64,000 bases of DNA from Kangiella sediminilitoris (GTDB taxonomy: Bacteria > Pseudomonadota > Gammaproteobacteria > Enterobacterales > Kangiellaceae): NCBI RefSeq assembly GCF_001708405.1, contig NZ_CP012418.1:2356001-2420000 (forward strand), written 5' to 3'. The notes under the pieces were generated by a model. That model ran no database searches. It worked only from the letters and a program-made list of their open reading frames with translations, and was not told the DNA's origin. Within the stretch, counting starts at the first letter, position 1; each line of letters opens with the position of its first letter. The position numbers and the translations under genes were made by a program. Shown here one piece after another: positions 54,654-64,000 of this stretch.

Positions 54654-56198
54654 GTGTCAAAAACCACTATCCTGGCTATTGATAATGGTACGCAAAGCCT
54701 GCGTGCCATTATTTTTGATCTAGAGGGTCGTATCCTCGCTAAAAGCCAGATCCCTATAAACAATTACCTTTCTGAAAAACCGGGATGGTATGAACAGCAC
54801 CCTCAGTTTTTTTGGGATACCCTTTGCCTTGCCTGCAAACGATTGAAAGAAAGTTCACCTCAGGCTTTCAATGCCATCAAGGCCGTCGCTGTCACCACCT
54901 TACGTAATACCGTTGTTAATCTCGATTCTGAAGGCGAACCCCTTCGCCCCGCTATTATCTGGACAGATCAACGTAAACTGAAGAATATCACTCCACTTGA
55001 GGGGTACTGGAAATACTTATTTAAAATTGCTGGACTCGAATCGACGTTACACAATTTCCAGTCCAGTTGTCAGGCTGCCTGGATTGCTCATCACCAGCCC
55101 GACATCTGGGCTAAAACCGATAAGTATCTGCTGTTGTCTGGCTATTTGAACTACAAATTAACCTCCCAGTTTAAGGACTCTACTGCCAGTCAGGTAAGTT
55201 ATATTCCTTTCGACTATAAACGCCACCAATGGGCAAAATCCTCAGACTGGAAGTGGCAAATAGCGCCTTTAAAGCCCGATCAGTTGCCTGAACTGGTAAA
55301 ACCCGGCGATACAATTGGCTATATCACTGGACGGGCTGCACAGGCTACAGGGCTTGAACCAGGCCTTCCAGTAATCGCTGCAGGCTCCGATAAAGCTTCC
55401 GAAGTTTTGGGCTCAGGCTGTATTGATGATCACCAAGCCTGTCTAAGCTTTGGTACCACAGCTACCATTAACGTTACCAGCCAAAAGTACCGCGAGCCCA
55501 TTCGATTTATTCCGCCCTACCCATCCTCAATAACCAACGCCTATACGCTTGAATTCCAAATTCATCGCGGTTACTGGATGGTGAGCTGGTTTAAAGAAGA
55601 GTTTGCTCAAATTGAGCAGCAATTGTCCGATAAGCTTGGCGTTTCCGCAGAGCAAATCCTAGAAGAATCTGTTTCTGATATTCCTCCGGGCTCTGACGGA
55701 TTGATCCTTCAACCTTACTGGTCACCTGGCGTCAAAGTTCCTGGCCCAGAGGCTCGAGGGGCTATTATTGGTTTCAAGGATACTCACACAAAGGCGCATG
55801 TGTACCATGCAATCCTGGAAGGCATTGCCTATAGTCTACGGGAAGGTATGGAAACCATTCAGAAACGCACTAAGCACAAAGTTGAACATCTTTATGTGTC
55901 TGGTGGGGGCTCACAAAGTGACGCCAGCATGCAACTTACTGCTGATATTTTTAACCTGCCAGCGACACGCCCACATACTTACGAAACATCAGCCCTGGGT
56001 GCAGCAATAAACGCAGCGGTAGGGGTTAACTTATATCCCGATTACCCTGCAGCTGTAAAAGCTATGTGCCGCGAGGGTAAAACATTTTATCCTAACCCTG
56101 ATAACGTTGCCGAGTACGAACAGCTTTATTCGAAGATTTATAAACGAATGTATAAAAGGCTTAAGCCTCTTTATAAAGCTTTACTTTTAAAATCCTAA
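54654..56198 (+). CDS. FGGY-family carbohydrate kinase
   Basis: A 514-residue sugar kinase with the N-terminal phosphate loop LAIDNGTQSLRAIIFD and the FGGY_C GGGSQSDASMQLTAD adenosine-binding loop. AIIWTDQR is the substrate Asp. Substrate is not evident (pentulose, glycerol or other polyol). A GTG start directly follows the prlC stop, with AGGAAAG before it, so the two are translationally coupled. Confidence 0.82.
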   Translation: MSKTTILAIDNGTQSLRAIIFDLEGRILAKSQIPINNYLSEKPGWYEQHPQFFWDTLCLACKRLKESSPQAFNAIKAVAVTTLRNTVVNLDSEGEPLRPAIIWTDQRKLKNITPLEGYWKYLFKIAGLESTLHNFQSSCQAAWIAHHQPDIWAKTDKYLLLSGYLNYKLTSQFKDSTASQVSYIPFDYKRHQWAKSSDWKWQIAPLKPDQLPELVKPGDTIGYITGRAAQATGLEPGLPVIAAGSDKASEVLGSGCIDDHQACLSFGTTATINVTSQKYREPIRFIPPYPSSITNAYTLEFQIHRGYWMVSWFKEEFAQIEQQLSDKLGVSAEQILEESVSDIPPGSDGLILQPYWSPGVKVPGPEARGAIIGFKDTHTKAHVYHAILEGIAYSLREGMETIQKRTKHKVEHLYVSGGGSQSDASMQLTADIFNLPATRPHTYETSALGAAINAAVGVNLYPDYPAAVKAMCREGKTFYPNPDNVAEYEQLYSKIYKRMYKRLKPLYKALLLKS

Positions 56199-56294
56199 TC
56201 TTATTCTTCTAGACACTTTAGCTACTTTCTATTTTCTAAAAGAATCCATAATTTAAAACAACCATATCAGGCATGTACTCTACCTATTTATTGG

Positions 56295-56915
56295 TTATGG
56301 CCTTAAGCTTTCCAGGTAATCCTGCAGACAAGCTCCGGCCTCATAAAAGGCATTATCATTCATATAGCATTTACATTGACCAATGATGCCTTCCATTGCT
56401 GCGATAAGAAAGCGCGCTACATTATTTGGCTTTACGCTGTCTTTCACAAAACCATTATCGATGCCTCTTTGTAATGTTTTAGCTAAAGCCTGATGCCATT
56501 CTTGCCAAATATCAGCAATACGCGTTCTGAAAGTTTCATCCAGTGGCGACATCTCTTGAGTCAAATTATTTAATGGGCAGCCTGTGTGTAATTCATTGGC
56601 ACTAATTTCGTCGCGAGCATCTTCGAGCATTCTGATTAAGTCATCAATCGGCTGCTTCATGCTCAATAGCGGGACAATCCACCGCTGCTCTATCCAAGGC
56701 TTTAAAACCTCGTCAATCACTGCATGACCTAGCTCTTTCTTACTTTTGAAGTGGTGATAAAAAGCACCTTTAGTTAATGATGTTTTTTTCAGCACACCAT
56801 CAACGCGTAACCCCTGATAACCTTTGAGGAGTATCTCCTCAAAGGCCACCTGAAGAATTTTACCTCGGGTAGCGTCAGCATCTCTGACGCTTTCTTTAAT
56901 TGCTTCTGCGGACAT
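56295..56915 (-). CDS. TetR/AcrR-family regulator
   Basis: A 206-residue repressor with an N-terminal helix-turn-helix (VDGVLKKTSLTKGAFYHHFKSKKEL). It is last in a minus-strand operon with the RND and LolA-like genes and overlaps the upstream gene by one base (TAATG). It probably regulates that operon. The ligand is unknown. Confidence 0.85.
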   Translation of the reverse strand: MSAEAIKESVRDADATRGKILQVAFEEILLKGYQGLRVDGVLKKTSLTKGAFYHHFKSKKELGHAVIDEVLKPWIEQRWIVPLLSMKQPIDDLIRMLEDARDEISANELHTGCPLNNLTQEMSPLDETFRTRIADIWQEWHQALAKTLQRGIDNGFVKDSVKPNNVARFLIAAMEGIIGQCKCYMNDNAFYEAGACLQDYLESLRP

Positions 56916-57727
56916 TATCTTGCTCGTTTCAAACTACTTTTATTGAAGTCACTTTCTTCCAGTCCTGTATTAAATTCATAATCCGACCACTTAACGATGG
57001 TGCTTTTCCCTGTTTGATGATTCTGCATGACCTGTCTATGGCCTCGCCAGTATTTATCCAGGTATAACTTAAAGTCAGAAACATCCATGGTTTTCAGGGC
57101 ATCGCCCTTAGTATCAAAAAACTCAATCCGATGTACGCGGAAGTGCTCTTGGTCCACCCAGGTTATCGTCTTGCTATAGCCTGAGTTCTCATACGTTGGA
57201 TACGATTCCACCACATACATTTTTTCACCATCAAGCTCGTCTTCACGTAAAAATTTATAGTCATACTTTTCTACTTCAAACGATGACAGATCTTCATACG
57301 CGAATTCACTGCCCATCCAGGGACCTGACTTGTTGGATGATGAAATACGTTTTACTCGTTTTAAGGCTGGTAAAAACAACCATTGGTCATCATTACCTTC
57401 AATATGTGAGTAAGTTAAGAATGCCGTTCCTTCGACATCACGTGGTTCATCAAAAATACTTAAACTTTTATCACCATCGCCTTCTACTTCAAGGCTTTTT
57501 ACGCGTACCTTACGGTCAGTTTCGTTCCCGCCTTTGTCACGTAATATCATGGTCATTTTCGCTTCGCTGTCGCCCCATCCTGTATTACGGGCTTTCATCT
57601 CTTCAGCAATGGCGAGCCCCTTCTCCTGAGGAGTGACAGCGTCTGTGATTTGCGGATTTACAATCTGATCCGCTTGTGACGTCAACGACGCTACTAATAA
57701 GCTTGCTATCAATAATACTTGCTTCAT
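56915..57727 (-). CDS. Outer-membrane lipoprotein-sorting (LolA-like) protein
   Basis: A 270-residue exported protein (signal peptide cut near SQA-DQ). A LolA/LolB-like half-barrel is suggested by SYPTYENSGYSKTITWVDQEHFRVHRIEFFD and FLPALKRVKRISSSNKSGPWMGSEF. This family is commonly paired with MMPL transporters and probably moves lipid or lipoprotein across the periplasm. The ATG at 57727 has AGGAG before it; a TTG one codon upstream is less likely. It starts 26 bases after the RND gene. Confidence 0.8.
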   Translation of the reverse strand: MKQVLLIASLLVASLTSQADQIVNPQITDAVTPQEKGLAIAEEMKARNTGWGDSEAKMTMILRDKGGNETDRKVRVKSLEVEGDGDKSLSIFDEPRDVEGTAFLTYSHIEGNDDQWLFLPALKRVKRISSSNKSGPWMGSEFAYEDLSSFEVEKYDYKFLREDELDGEKMYVVESYPTYENSGYSKTITWVDQEHFRVHRIEFFDTKGDALKTMDVSDFKLYLDKYWRGHRQVMQNHQTGKSTIVKWSDYEFNTGLEESDFNKSSLKRAR

Positions 57728-57752
57728 CAATATCTCCTAATTTATTGATTGA

Positions 57753-60287
57753 TTAATTCTGTTCAACTTGTTTCTTTTTTGGCTCAATCAGCATCAGTAA
57801 CGGCGGTAGTAACAAGAAGTCGATAATTAAAGCTACCGCTAGAGTGATTGCAGTTAAAATACCCATGTGGCTGTTCATCACATAATGTGACATGCCCAGC
57901 ACGAGGAAGCCTAATACCAGCACAATGGTGGTTACAGTCAGCGCCATGCCCACTGTCTGGAAGGCATATTTTACAGCTGCATGCGAATCCAGCCCTTTCT
58001 CTCTTCTGGCTCGTAGATACTTACTTAAAAAGTGTACCGTATCGTCTACCACAATACCTAATGTCATACCGGTCACGACTGACAATCCCATGCCTACTTG
58101 ACCCTGGAATATTGCCCATATACCGAATGCTACCGCCATGGGGATAATGTTAGGAATTAGGCTTAATAATCCCAATTTCAACGAACGTAGTGCGAAGATC
58201 AGCAACAATGAAATTAACACCAATGCCCAGGCGGTACCCGTCAACATAGAGTAAATATTATTCTGGCCGACATGAGCAAACATGACCGCTGGACTCGATC
58301 CCTGTATCGTATAGTTCGGAGCATTGTTATCGAACCATTCTGCAAATTTATCCTCCAGCGCCAGTAGCTCTACACTTGATAGATTTTTTAGTGCCAGCTG
58401 AACTCGTGTACCGGACTTGTCACTGCTGACCTGATTGTTCAGATCCATGCCTTTAGGCAATGACATTTCATACATCAGGGTAAACTGAGCCGTTAACTCA
58501 CGGATACGTGTATCCAGCTCCCCTTCTGCCTCGGGATCCTTTAACACCTCATTACACTCTTCACGCAAACTTTGCTTTGGAAGCGCGTAGCACCCTTCAT
58601 TGTCTCCATTCATGCTTTTATTCAGACGTTTCATCACATCGGTATAACTTTGAACATGAATAACTTCTGGCTGTTCCTCGGCGAACCTCACAAAGTCCTG
58701 TAGCGTAGACATAAACTCTGGCTCATGTATACCGCTATCCTTCTCCGTCTGAATACTATAGAACATGGTATAAAGGCCCGTTAGATTCTCAGCTGTATAG
58801 TCAGAGTCCACACGGAAGTCGATGGTTTTATCGAAGTATTTAACAAATTCATCGTTGAGTTCATTCTTCGGCAAGAAGGCTATGATGCCAATACAAAGTA
58901 CCGTCATGACGGGTAATAACATCTTCCTTTTTGCAACGACAAAGTCAGCGAACTGATCCATTTTCTCATGTTTTGCTGAGCGCCCCTTTGGAATTTTCGT
59001 TGGCAACAAAAGGATAAATGCGGGTAAGAATGTCACAGAAAAAATAAAGGCAAATGTCACACCAATGGCCACGACATTACCTAGATCCTGTAATGGCGGT
59101 ACATCACTGAAGTTCATCGTCAAAAAACCGATTACCGTGGTCACACTAGTCAGAAAAATTGGCATCATATTGATACGTAAACTTTCTACCATTGCATCAT
59201 TCTTATTCAAACCCTGCCTAAGGTTCTGCATATAGGTGACAAGCAAGTGAACAGAGTCTGCGACTGCCATTGTCGCTACGACGGTAGGTACCGAGAACAC
59301 GGGGGCCGTCAAGAAGATACCGAGCCACCCTTCTACGCCCATCGCGCCCATGATCGAGAATATGATGATCAATACGCTCCCGATAGTACCGCTGATACTT
59401 CTAATCATGAAGAATAACGCCAAAGGAATGACAAGCAGTAACATGATGGGCGTTAACGTTTTCATATCATTCAAACCGGTTTCGGCGAATGCAGTGTTCA
59501 TCATCACAACACCCGTTAAACGAACCTCTATATTAGGATTACGCTTTTCTACTTCGGCTTGAAGGTTACGTACATAATTAGCGACTGTTTGACCCGCCGA
59601 TAAAATTTCAGCCTTTTTCTCATCCCGCTCTTTTCCTTCTAACCCCTCCAGATCTTTATCATCGGGAAGTTGTACCGTGATATTCACTGCAGACACAGTA
59701 CCCTCGGGATTAATCATTCGATTAACAACCTGAGGTTCATTTAGTACGATTTGCTCCAACCGTTCAAGTTGTTTCTTTGACATATTATCAATCATGTCAG
59801 GTGTCACAGCTTCATGCTCGCAGGTACTATCGAAATCGGCCGACTTTGATGGGACGCACAATAAAGCCCCTACCAGCATATAATCCTCATCTTCAGGTGT
59901 AACCCAGGTATGCTGATAGTTAGTGACTGAATCTACCCTGGTTGAATATGGAGTTTGCCAAGCTTCTTCGGTTAACCACTGTATGGTTTTTAAGGTTTCT
60001 TTATCGAAAACCTTGCCTTCCTTAGGGGTCAGCACCATCATGGCATTGTCGGCTTTGTTGTAGGTGTCTTGAATATGATCAAACGCCACTAGCTGTGGGT
60101 TATCTTCTTTAAAGAATACTCTGTAGTCTGGCTTAATTTCTAAAAATCGCGCGCCGTATACTGCCACTGCCAGCAATAGTAAAGACGCTATGATAACGAG
60201 CCATCTATTGTTTGTGATAAAGCGACCAAATTTCACTGTCGCGTTATTATTATTTATGTGAGAGTTGTTCGATTGCTTTTCAGACAT
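57753..60287 (-). CDS. MMPL/RND-superfamily transporter
   Basis: An 844-residue protein with a leading hydrophobic helix, two large periplasmic loops and two blocks of six or so helices. MAVADSVHLLVTYMQNLRQG and VVDDTVHFLSKYLRARREKG carry the paired conserved Asp of this superfamily. It is closer to HpnN/lipid-exporting types than to drug pumps. The ATG at 60287 with AGGAAGG just upstream is preferred to a TTG at 60305. First gene of an operon with the LolA-like and TetR genes, so envelope lipid transport is inferred. Confidence 0.84.
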   Translation of the reverse strand: MSEKQSNNSHINNNNATVKFGRFITNNRWLVIIASLLLLAVAVYGARFLEIKPDYRVFFKEDNPQLVAFDHIQDTYNKADNAMMVLTPKEGKVFDKETLKTIQWLTEEAWQTPYSTRVDSVTNYQHTWVTPEDEDYMLVGALLCVPSKSADFDSTCEHEAVTPDMIDNMSKKQLERLEQIVLNEPQVVNRMINPEGTVSAVNITVQLPDDKDLEGLEGKERDEKKAEILSAGQTVANYVRNLQAEVEKRNPNIEVRLTGVVMMNTAFAETGLNDMKTLTPIMLLLVIPLALFFMIRSISGTIGSVLIIIFSIMGAMGVEGWLGIFLTAPVFSVPTVVATMAVADSVHLLVTYMQNLRQGLNKNDAMVESLRINMMPIFLTSVTTVIGFLTMNFSDVPPLQDLGNVVAIGVTFAFIFSVTFLPAFILLLPTKIPKGRSAKHEKMDQFADFVVAKRKMLLPVMTVLCIGIIAFLPKNELNDEFVKYFDKTIDFRVDSDYTAENLTGLYTMFYSIQTEKDSGIHEPEFMSTLQDFVRFAEEQPEVIHVQSYTDVMKRLNKSMNGDNEGCYALPKQSLREECNEVLKDPEAEGELDTRIRELTAQFTLMYEMSLPKGMDLNNQVSSDKSGTRVQLALKNLSSVELLALEDKFAEWFDNNAPNYTIQGSSPAVMFAHVGQNNIYSMLTGTAWALVLISLLLIFALRSLKLGLLSLIPNIIPMAVAFGIWAIFQGQVGMGLSVVTGMTLGIVVDDTVHFLSKYLRARREKGLDSHAAVKYAFQTVGMALTVTTIVLVLGFLVLGMSHYVMNSHMGILTAITLAVALIIDFLLLPPLLMLIEPKKKQVEQN

Positions 60288-60846
60288 ATTCCTTCCTGTT
60301 GACAATCAATAAAGTACAGCCGAGGAAAACGGCCATAGCTGTGAAAAAGTGCTGCCATTTAATAACAAACCAACTAGTCTGTCAATAACTCAATAGACAC
60401 TTTATAGTAGAAACTATTTTCAGGGAACTACGAAAATACGGATATCATTGCGACTCGATTAGAGTCAAAAAATACCATAATAAACAATGTGTTAAGAACT
60501 AAACTCGCCGCTTCGATAGAGTCCCAACCCTGTCACAGGCTTATTAAGAATAAGATCTTCAGAGTCATTGCTTGACGTCACGACCTGGTTTCACGCGAGG
60601 GGATATCGGGAGTTCTTTAGGCACTTAACCACACTTTACAGTAGATTAATTTCCTCTTGCTCCAGCCCGTAAACCGGTTATTCTGACAGAACTACTGTTT
60701 TTCCTGTAAAGCCATTCCAACGACTATTGTTTCAGATTCATATTTGGCTAACGCGACCGACTCAATGGTTTCTTCTCTTCTGACTTGTCAGCCTTGTGAC
60801 AACGTAATACTCTATCACCTCATTATTACGCTTGATTGACAGCCCT
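60288..60846. other. Divergent regulatory gap between the RND operon and DUF1415
   Basis: About 560 bases without a supportable gene. A minus-strand TTGACA with a 17-base spacer and TTAAAT lies near 60370-60400, and a dyad TGTC-n12-GACA sits near 60381-60400, a possible site for the TetR regulator. Nothing else recognised. Confidence 0.4.
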
Positions 60847-61410
60847 ATGACATCCACCATTCCAGTTCAGAAAGTCGTTGCCAGCACTCAATATTGGTTA
60901 TCGCATACCGTGATCGAGCATAACTTCTGCCCTTTTGCGCGTCGCGAATTCGTTAAAAAATCTATTAAATATCACGTATCTTCGGCTAACGGTATTGAAA
61001 ATGCACTTTACGAGCTTGCAGATGCCTTGCAGCTGCTTGATCGGGATTCCACAATAGAAACCACGCTCATCGTGTATCCATCAAGTTTTGATACATTTGA
61101 TGACTATCTGGATCTTGTGGAGTTTTCTACTCAGCTACTGGATCGTCTGAAGTATAGTGGAACCTATCAAATTGCCACCTTTCACCCCGACTACTGCTTT
61201 GAGGGTTTAAAACCTGATGATCCAGCGAACTATACCAATCGTTCGCCTTATCCTATGATTCACCTACTTAGAGAAGCCAGTCTAGAAAGGGCACTCGAAC
61301 ATTACGATGATCCGGGATCCATTCCTGACAATAATATCCAAATAGCAAGAGAAAAGGGCATCGCTCACTTCGAGCGGATTTTACAACAGGCCAAAAAAGC
61401 CAGCCCCTGA
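60847..61410 (+). CDS. DUF1415 family protein
   Basis: A 187-residue protein that matches DUF1415 throughout: QYWLSHTVIEHNFCPFARREF, TLIVYPSSFDTFDDYLDLVEFS, and the C-terminal SPYPMIHLLREASLERAL. Function unknown. The longer ORF uses a TTG at 60832; the ATG at 60847 is more likely. It converges on the glycosylase gene with a gap of three bases. Confidence 0.8.
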   Translation: MTSTIPVQKVVASTQYWLSHTVIEHNFCPFARREFVKKSIKYHVSSANGIENALYELADALQLLDRDSTIETTLIVYPSSFDTFDDYLDLVEFSTQLLDRLKYSGTYQIATFHPDYCFEGLKPDDPANYTNRSPYPMIHLLREASLERALEHYDDPGSIPDNNIQIAREKGIAHFERILQQAKKASP

Positions 61411-61413
61411 AAG

Positions 61414-62040
61414 TCAGTTTTCCAAGGCTGTTTGTACAGCCAGACGAAGTTCCGGTAGCAGTTCACCCTGAAACCATGGATTTTTTTTCAACCATAGGTT
61501 ATTGCGTGGACTAGGGTGGGGCAGGGGGAAGTAAGTTACCGTTTTTTCGACCCCGTTACCTAGATTTTGATAACAATTAATGTCAATTTGATGGTATTTC
61601 CTCCATTCTTTCACTACCGGGGTTATGGCCTGCGACCGTTTAATTCCAAGATGCCATTGGAGGGCGTATTTCCCAATGACCACCACCAACTCCAGTTCTT
61701 TCAACTCTTTTAATAACTTATGTTGCCAGGTTTTTGCACATTCAGGGCGAGGAGGTAGATCGCCTGACTGTCCCTTTCCAGGATAGCAAAACCCCATGGG
61801 CAATATGGCAAATTGCTCAGGCTTATAAAATGAATCCTGATCAACACCCAGCCAATGCCTGAGACGTACGCCACTTGCGTCATCAAAGGGTCTTCCTCGT
61901 CGATGGGTGATCCGTCCTGGCGCTTGTCCCGCTATTAGAATTCTGGCCTTTGAGTTAAACTGAAAAATTGGCTTTGGCCCAAGAGGCAAATCCTCACATA
62001 AGGTACAACCTTTTACTTGTTTGACTAGATCGGCAGTCAT
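61414..62040 (-). CDS. Uracil-DNA glycosylase, iron-sulfur family
   Basis: A 208-residue COG1573-type glycosylase. GQAPGRITH is the uracil-pocket loop and LPHPSPRN the late catalytic loop. C12, C15, C85 and C101 have the spacing of the 4Fe-4S ligands of family 4 enzymes. It removes uracil from DNA. It overlaps the RluA gene by four bases (ATGA), so the two genes are coupled. Confidence 0.85.
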   Translation of the reverse strand: MTADLVKQVKGCTLCEDLPLGPKPIFQFNSKARILIAGQAPGRITHRRGRPFDDASGVRLRHWLGVDQDSFYKPEQFAILPMGFCYPGKGQSGDLPPRPECAKTWQHKLLKELKELELVVVIGKYALQWHLGIKRSQAITPVVKEWRKYHQIDINCYQNLGNGVEKTVTYFPLPHPSPRNNLWLKKNPWFQGELLPELRLAVQTALEN

Positions 62041-62870
62041 GAAACCAGGCTGTAGTAGCGGTTTTCACCGGAAATGGGGCATTTAAACATCAATTTAGCT
62101 GCTTTTAACTGCAAATCAATATCGCCCTCGGTTGCGTTACCATACAGCCTATCACCAATAATCGGACAGCCAATCCCCGATAAATGTTTTCTAATCTGAT
62201 GTTTTCTCCCGGTTTCAATACTCACTTCCAGCAAGCTTTCATCCTTCTCAACCGTTAGTTCTTTAATGTGGCTTTTCGCGGGCTTACCGTCAATTGCCTC
62301 ACTGACTGTCATTTCAGGCTCTGGTAGTCTTCCTTTAATTCGAGCGATATATATTTTCTCGACTTCCCTTTTGGCAAAAAGGTGTGACAAAGCAGCTGCA
62401 GCTTTCTTGTTATGAGCAACAATCATCAGTCCGCTTGCAGCCCGGTCTAATCGATGCACAATATAACTTTGACGATTATAGTCAAAGTACTTTTCTACTA
62501 AACGCCCTATGGAACAGTGATCGCCCCATTTAGAGCCCTGAGCCCATACGCCATAGGGCTTATCCCACACTGAATAATCGCCTTCGTCTGCTACTAGTTT
62601 TGGCTCCGTCACTTTTTCAGCCAAAATATCCGGGTTATAGTAAAGATACAGTTGATCGCCTTCGCGTAATTTACTGTTCTTACGACGCACCGGCCTGGCG
62701 GAACCTTTCTTATTTTTACTTTGGGATAACCAGACAGCCCCTTTTGTCATCGCTTCTTTTATCTTCTGCTTTGACAAACCACTCTCATCAGCTAATAATT
62801 CAAGCGGATTTTGTTCAGAAGAGGTTACACCAACCTGTACCTCTAAACTGGAATCATTAGTTTCTATCAT
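62037..62870 (-). CDS. RluA-family RNA pseudouridine synthase
   Basis: A 277-residue enzyme. The catalytic Asp is in HRLDRAASGL, and VIGKxx-like and GRKHQIRKHL motifs follow. The N-terminal 90 residues look like an S4-type RNA-binding segment (ADESGLSKQKIKEAMTKGAVWLS). The target nucleotide cannot be told. It begins a two-gene minus-strand unit with the glycosylase. Confidence 0.82.
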   Translation of the reverse strand: MIETNDSSLEVQVGVTSSEQNPLELLADESGLSKQKIKEAMTKGAVWLSQSKNKKGSARPVRRKNSKLREGDQLYLYYNPDILAEKVTEPKLVADEGDYSVWDKPYGVWAQGSKWGDHCSIGRLVEKYFDYNRQSYIVHRLDRAASGLMIVAHNKKAAAALSHLFAKREVEKIYIARIKGRLPEPEMTVSEAIDGKPAKSHIKELTVEKDESLLEVSIETGRKHQIRKHLSGIGCPIIGDRLYGNATEGDIDLQLKAAKLMFKCPISGENRYYSLVS

Positions 62871-62909
62871 ATTGATATCATTACTCTTTTATTAAAGAAG
62901 GAAACATCA

Positions 62910-63689
62910 GTGACTCAATCGTTCGCATTTTATTCATCACCGGATTCTCCGAATTCTCCCAGTTTACTCAGCGAGCTACCGACTGTCACTGACTCTGTTG
63001 AATTAGATAACTATAGTGGCTTTTTCTCATACCAGATTGTTCACGAAGATCCTTGCCTTACATTTTCAGCAATGCTCGACGGAAAGCTTTCTTCTTTTCA
63101 TCTTGACTTCACGCAGGGTAAAGTTGCCTACCGACGCCAACATGGGGGAGGGCGTAAACAACACATTGCTAAAGCCTGTGGCCTCAAACACAACTGGACT
63201 CCTAACATTATAGACGCTACCGCTGGACTGGGAAGAGATGCTGCAGAACTGCGCAGCCTGGGTTGCTCAATGCGTTTAATAGAACGCTCGCCTTTTGTCG
63301 CCAGTTTACTCGAGGATGCCATAAACCGCGCAGCTGAAGCCAATCCCGAATTATTCGGTTCCAATTTTGAGTTATTCCAAGGCCAGTCGCTAGAACTGAT
63401 TCGTCGGCTTAGTCAGGAGCAGCAGCCGGATATTATCTACCTAGACCCTATGTTTCCGCCGCGCAACAAAAGTGCTGCGGTAAAAAAAGAAATGCGTTTG
63501 GTGAAATTACTCGTCGGAAATGATCCTGACGCAGATGAACTTTTACCCATAGCCCTAGACAATGCAAAATATCGAGTTGTTGTAAAACGACCAAGTTATG
63601 CGCCTTATCTCAATGAAATGAAACCCTCCATGAGTATCGAATCTAAAGGCAATCGTTTTGATGTGTATGTGCTGAAAGGAATCAACTAA
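62910..63689 (+). CDS. rsmJ: 16S rRNA (guanine-1516-N2)-methyltransferase
   Basis: A 259-residue SAM-dependent methyltransferase. IIDATAGLGRDAAELRSLG is the SAM loop, YLDPMFPPRNKSA the catalytic DP-x-F-P motif, and RRQHGGGRKQHIAKA the nearby basic segment typical of RsmJ. It modifies 16S rRNA. It starts with GTG. Confidence 0.9.
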   Translation: MTQSFAFYSSPDSPNSPSLLSELPTVTDSVELDNYSGFFSYQIVHEDPCLTFSAMLDGKLSSFHLDFTQGKVAYRRQHGGGRKQHIAKACGLKHNWTPNIIDATAGLGRDAAELRSLGCSMRLIERSPFVASLLEDAINRAAEANPELFGSNFELFQGQSLELIRRLSQEQQPDIIYLDPMFPPRNKSAAVKKEMRLVKLLVGNDPDADELLPIALDNAKYRVVVKRPSYAPYLNEMKPSMSIESKGNRFDVYVLKGIN

Positions 63690-63803
63690 CCCTTCGCTAG
63701 ACTGCCATGAATTTTTACAACTCATAAATTTAAATCCAGTTTAAGGTATTATTGACTCATAACCTGAAGGCTTATAAACGAACTTTTAACCTCTCAATAA
63801 CTC

Positions 63804-63869
63804 TAACCAATACCCTCCTGATCGCTTAACGGAATAGCACTGCTTTTACGGACATAGGGTCATTGGTTA
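63804..63869. other. Long imperfect stem-loop upstream of the last gene
   Basis: TAACCAAT-ACCCT (63804-63816) pairs with AGGGT-C-ATTGGTTA (63856-63869) with one bulged base, leaving a loop of about 39. Just upstream of the gene at 63924; may be a 5'-leader structure. Confidence 0.4.
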
Positions 63870-63923
63870 AAGGTAGGCCGTATTGGCAGTCTTTTCATAA
63901 GTCCTTATAGGAAAGGATGTGCC

Positions 63924-64000
63924 ATGAATACCCCAATTCTAACAGCACTTGCCCTGGCATTAGGGCTGGTTGGTGCTGTGCAATCTAAAGATAAACGAGA
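63924..64000 (+). CDS. Exported protein, N-terminal part only
   Basis: The first 25 or so codons of a gene cut by the window end. It starts with ATG preceded by AAAGGA. The residues MNTPILTALALALGLVGAVQ form a signal peptide. Nothing about the mature protein can be said. Confidence 0.6.
   Translation, partial: MNTPILTALALALGLVGAVQSKDKR

Overview
The window looks like chromosome of a marine, aerobic gammaproteobacterium, most likely close to Kangiella. This is an inference from the gene set (glyQ-glyS-gmhB, rarD next to a yigI-type thioesterase, rsmJ, prlC, DUF1285 after tusA), the moderate-to-low GC and the many secreted peptidase-like proteins; there is no rRNA gene to confirm it. No tRNA, rRNA, CRISPR array, prophage or complete insertion sequence was seen. 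Most of the sequence is densely packed housekeeping and envelope genes.

Layout. 1-5 kb: the end of a His/Glu-rich TonB-dependent receptor (probably zinc), an SLC13-type transporter, rarD and a hotdog thioesterase. 5-10 kb: two cytochrome c5-like proteins around a GNAT gene, then a minus-strand group (AhpD-like, PDZ, DoxX, and a CDGSH/glutamate-synthase fusion). 9.7-12.3 kb: an ArsR regulator, an ArsP-type permease and an M14 carboxypeptidase, all Cys-rich, with two matching palindromes as candidate operators. 12.3-19 kb: small membrane and stress-type genes (SnoaL-like, DUF899, DUF2784, GNAT, DUF4124) and two tandem beta-lactamase-fold serine hydrolases.

19-27.7 kb is the accessory region: AT-rich genes of unknown role, a SUKH immunity-like gene with a tiny leader ORF, an orphan integron attC site, and several copies of a short intergenic repeat with terminal inverted repeats. 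Its most striking gene (19398-20696, minus) encodes a 432-residue proteasome-superfamily protein. It has Thr, Asp and Lys at exactly mature positions 1, 17 and 33, a large helical insertion, and a 47-residue charged protein encoded just downstream. I regard this as the best candidate for an undescribed system in the window.

28-50 kb: a secreted TolB-propeller/amidohydrolase, a TPR-diguanylate cyclase, dps, tusA-DUF1285, a DJ-1/PfpI protein, an L,D-transpeptidase, tag, a TspO-like protein, glyQ-glyS-gmhB-epimerase, an outer-membrane DUF481 protein, a gamma-carbonic anhydrase, a PAS-PAS-GGDEF-EAL protein, an ATP-grasp ligase, a TraB/GumN lipoprotein and glutathione reductase.

50-64 kb: a CDP-glycerol-type transferase, a nucleotidyltransferase and a family 2 glycosyltransferase (probably phosphoglycerol decoration of surface glycan), followed by prlC and an FGGY kinase. 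Next come a TetR / LolA-like / MMPL-type RND operon, DUF1415, an iron-sulfur uracil-DNA glycosylase overlapping an RluA-type pseudouridine synthase, rsmJ, and the start of a secreted protein cut by the window edge.
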